A stretch of 64,000 bases of DNA from Phycisphaerales bacterium (GTDB lineage: Bacteria; Planctomycetota; Phycisphaerae; Phycisphaerales; SM1A02), in assembly GCA_009691785.1 (NCBI GenBank), contig SIAM01000001.1, positions 1-64,000 on the forward strand, read 5' to 3'. Position 1 is the stretch's first letter, and each line of letters begins with the position of its first letter. The position numbers and the translations under genes were made by a program. Of the stretch, positions 63,670 to 64,000 are shown piece after piece. The notes beneath the pieces were generated by a model that was given only the letters and a program-made list of their open reading frames with translations, searched no databases and was not told the origin of the DNA.

Positions 63670-64000
63670 TTGATACGCGCTCGCAACTTTATTGACGGAA
63701 CTTTTTGCGCGCCCCACAGTGGCGCCATGATTGATGTGATCAATCCCGCAACTGGCGAAGTCATGGGAGCAATTCCTGACAGCGCCCCCGCCGACATTGA
63801 CCGCGCGGTCGCCGCGGCGGCGAAGGCATTTGCAGCATGGAGCGCGCTTGCCCCCGCGCAACGCGCCGCGCCGATGCACAAACTTGCGGACCTGATTCAG
63901 CGCGACGCCGAGGATTTTGCACGCGTGGAAAGCGCAAACACAGGCAAGCCACTGTCGCTTGCTCGCAGCGTGGACATTGCGCGCGCCATTTCAAACGTGC
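63670..64000 (+). CDS. Aldehyde dehydrogenase, N-terminal part (probable aminomuconate-semialdehyde dehydrogenase)
   Basis: Runs off the right edge after about 110 residues. The TTG start at 63670 is preceded by TTGGAG about 8 bases upstream. ARNFIDGTFCAPHSGAMIDV, then INPATGEVMGAIPDSAPADI and DRAVAAAAKAFAAWSALAPA match the N-terminus of the ALDH superfamily, and ANTGKPLSLA is the conserved segment before the catalytic domain. The catalytic Cys and Glu are beyond the window. Position after kmo suggests 2-aminomuconate-6-semialdehyde dehydrogenase, the step after ACMSD; this is inference. Confidence 0.85.
   Translation, partial: MIRARNFIDGTFCAPHSGAMIDVINPATGEVMGAIPDSAPADIDRAVAAAAKAFAAWSALAPAQRAAPMHKLADLIQRDAEDFARVESANTGKPLSLARSVDIARAISNV

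Overview
The window is a stretch of chromosome from a Gram-negative-type, probably aerobic bacterium of moderately high GC, with very frequent GCGC-type words. I see no plasmid, phage or rRNA signals and no convincing tRNA. The gene set suggests a planctomycete, perhaps Phycisphaerae-like: gliding-type ABC genes, an array of SPINDLY/OGT-like glycosyltransferases with SEC-C zinc motifs, a complete-looking kynurenine route, NDH-2 and a SYLF lipoprotein. That taxonomic call is inference from gene content only.

Layout. 0-14 kb: the start of a secreted coiled-coil protein (cut by the left edge), an SDR/DUF2867 protein, a GldA/GldF/GldG-like ABC operon on the minus strand, a family-39-type membrane glycosyltransferase, a cyclopropane-fatty-acid-synthase-like methyltransferase, a chitinase remnant, a vWA protein, a flavoprotein and a type II NADH dehydrogenase. 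14.2-28.7 kb: seven GT41 (O-GlcNAc-transferase/SPINDLY-type) genes plus a stand-alone methyltransferase-like gene. Four of the seven form an operon linked by ATGA start/stop overlaps. One minus-strand member is a methyltransferase-OGT fusion whose 3' end has been amplified into six 38-bp tandem repeats. An eighth GT41 gene at 44-45.7 kb is coupled by ATGA to tyrA.

29.3-35.2 kb: a purine/ureide catabolism locus. It holds a guanine deaminase, a 1587-residue polypeptide joining malate synthase, OHCU decarboxylase, a beta-lactamase-like serine hydrolase and allantoicase, and a divergent 5-hydroxyisourate hydrolase. The serine hydrolase sits exactly where an allantoinase activity would be expected, so it may be an unrecognised cyclic-amide hydrolase.

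35.2-48.4 kb: amino-acid biosynthesis (aspartokinase-homoserine dehydrogenase, threonine synthase, TyrA), a ketopantoate-reductase-like protein, an epimerase, TrhO, a SYLF lipoprotein and a fatty-acid desaturase. 48.7-52 kb: 3-hydroxyanthranilate dioxygenase, ACMSD and kynureninase. The pathway continues at the right edge with kynurenine 3-monooxygenase and an aldehyde dehydrogenase cut by the window end. Between these lie a thioredoxin-like protein with an apparent frameshift, two tiny membrane-protein genes, a divergent pyroglutamyl-peptidase / 5-oxoprolinase pair (pyroglutamate to glutamate), a MOSC protein, diaminopimelate decarboxylase and a GARS-like ATP-grasp protein.
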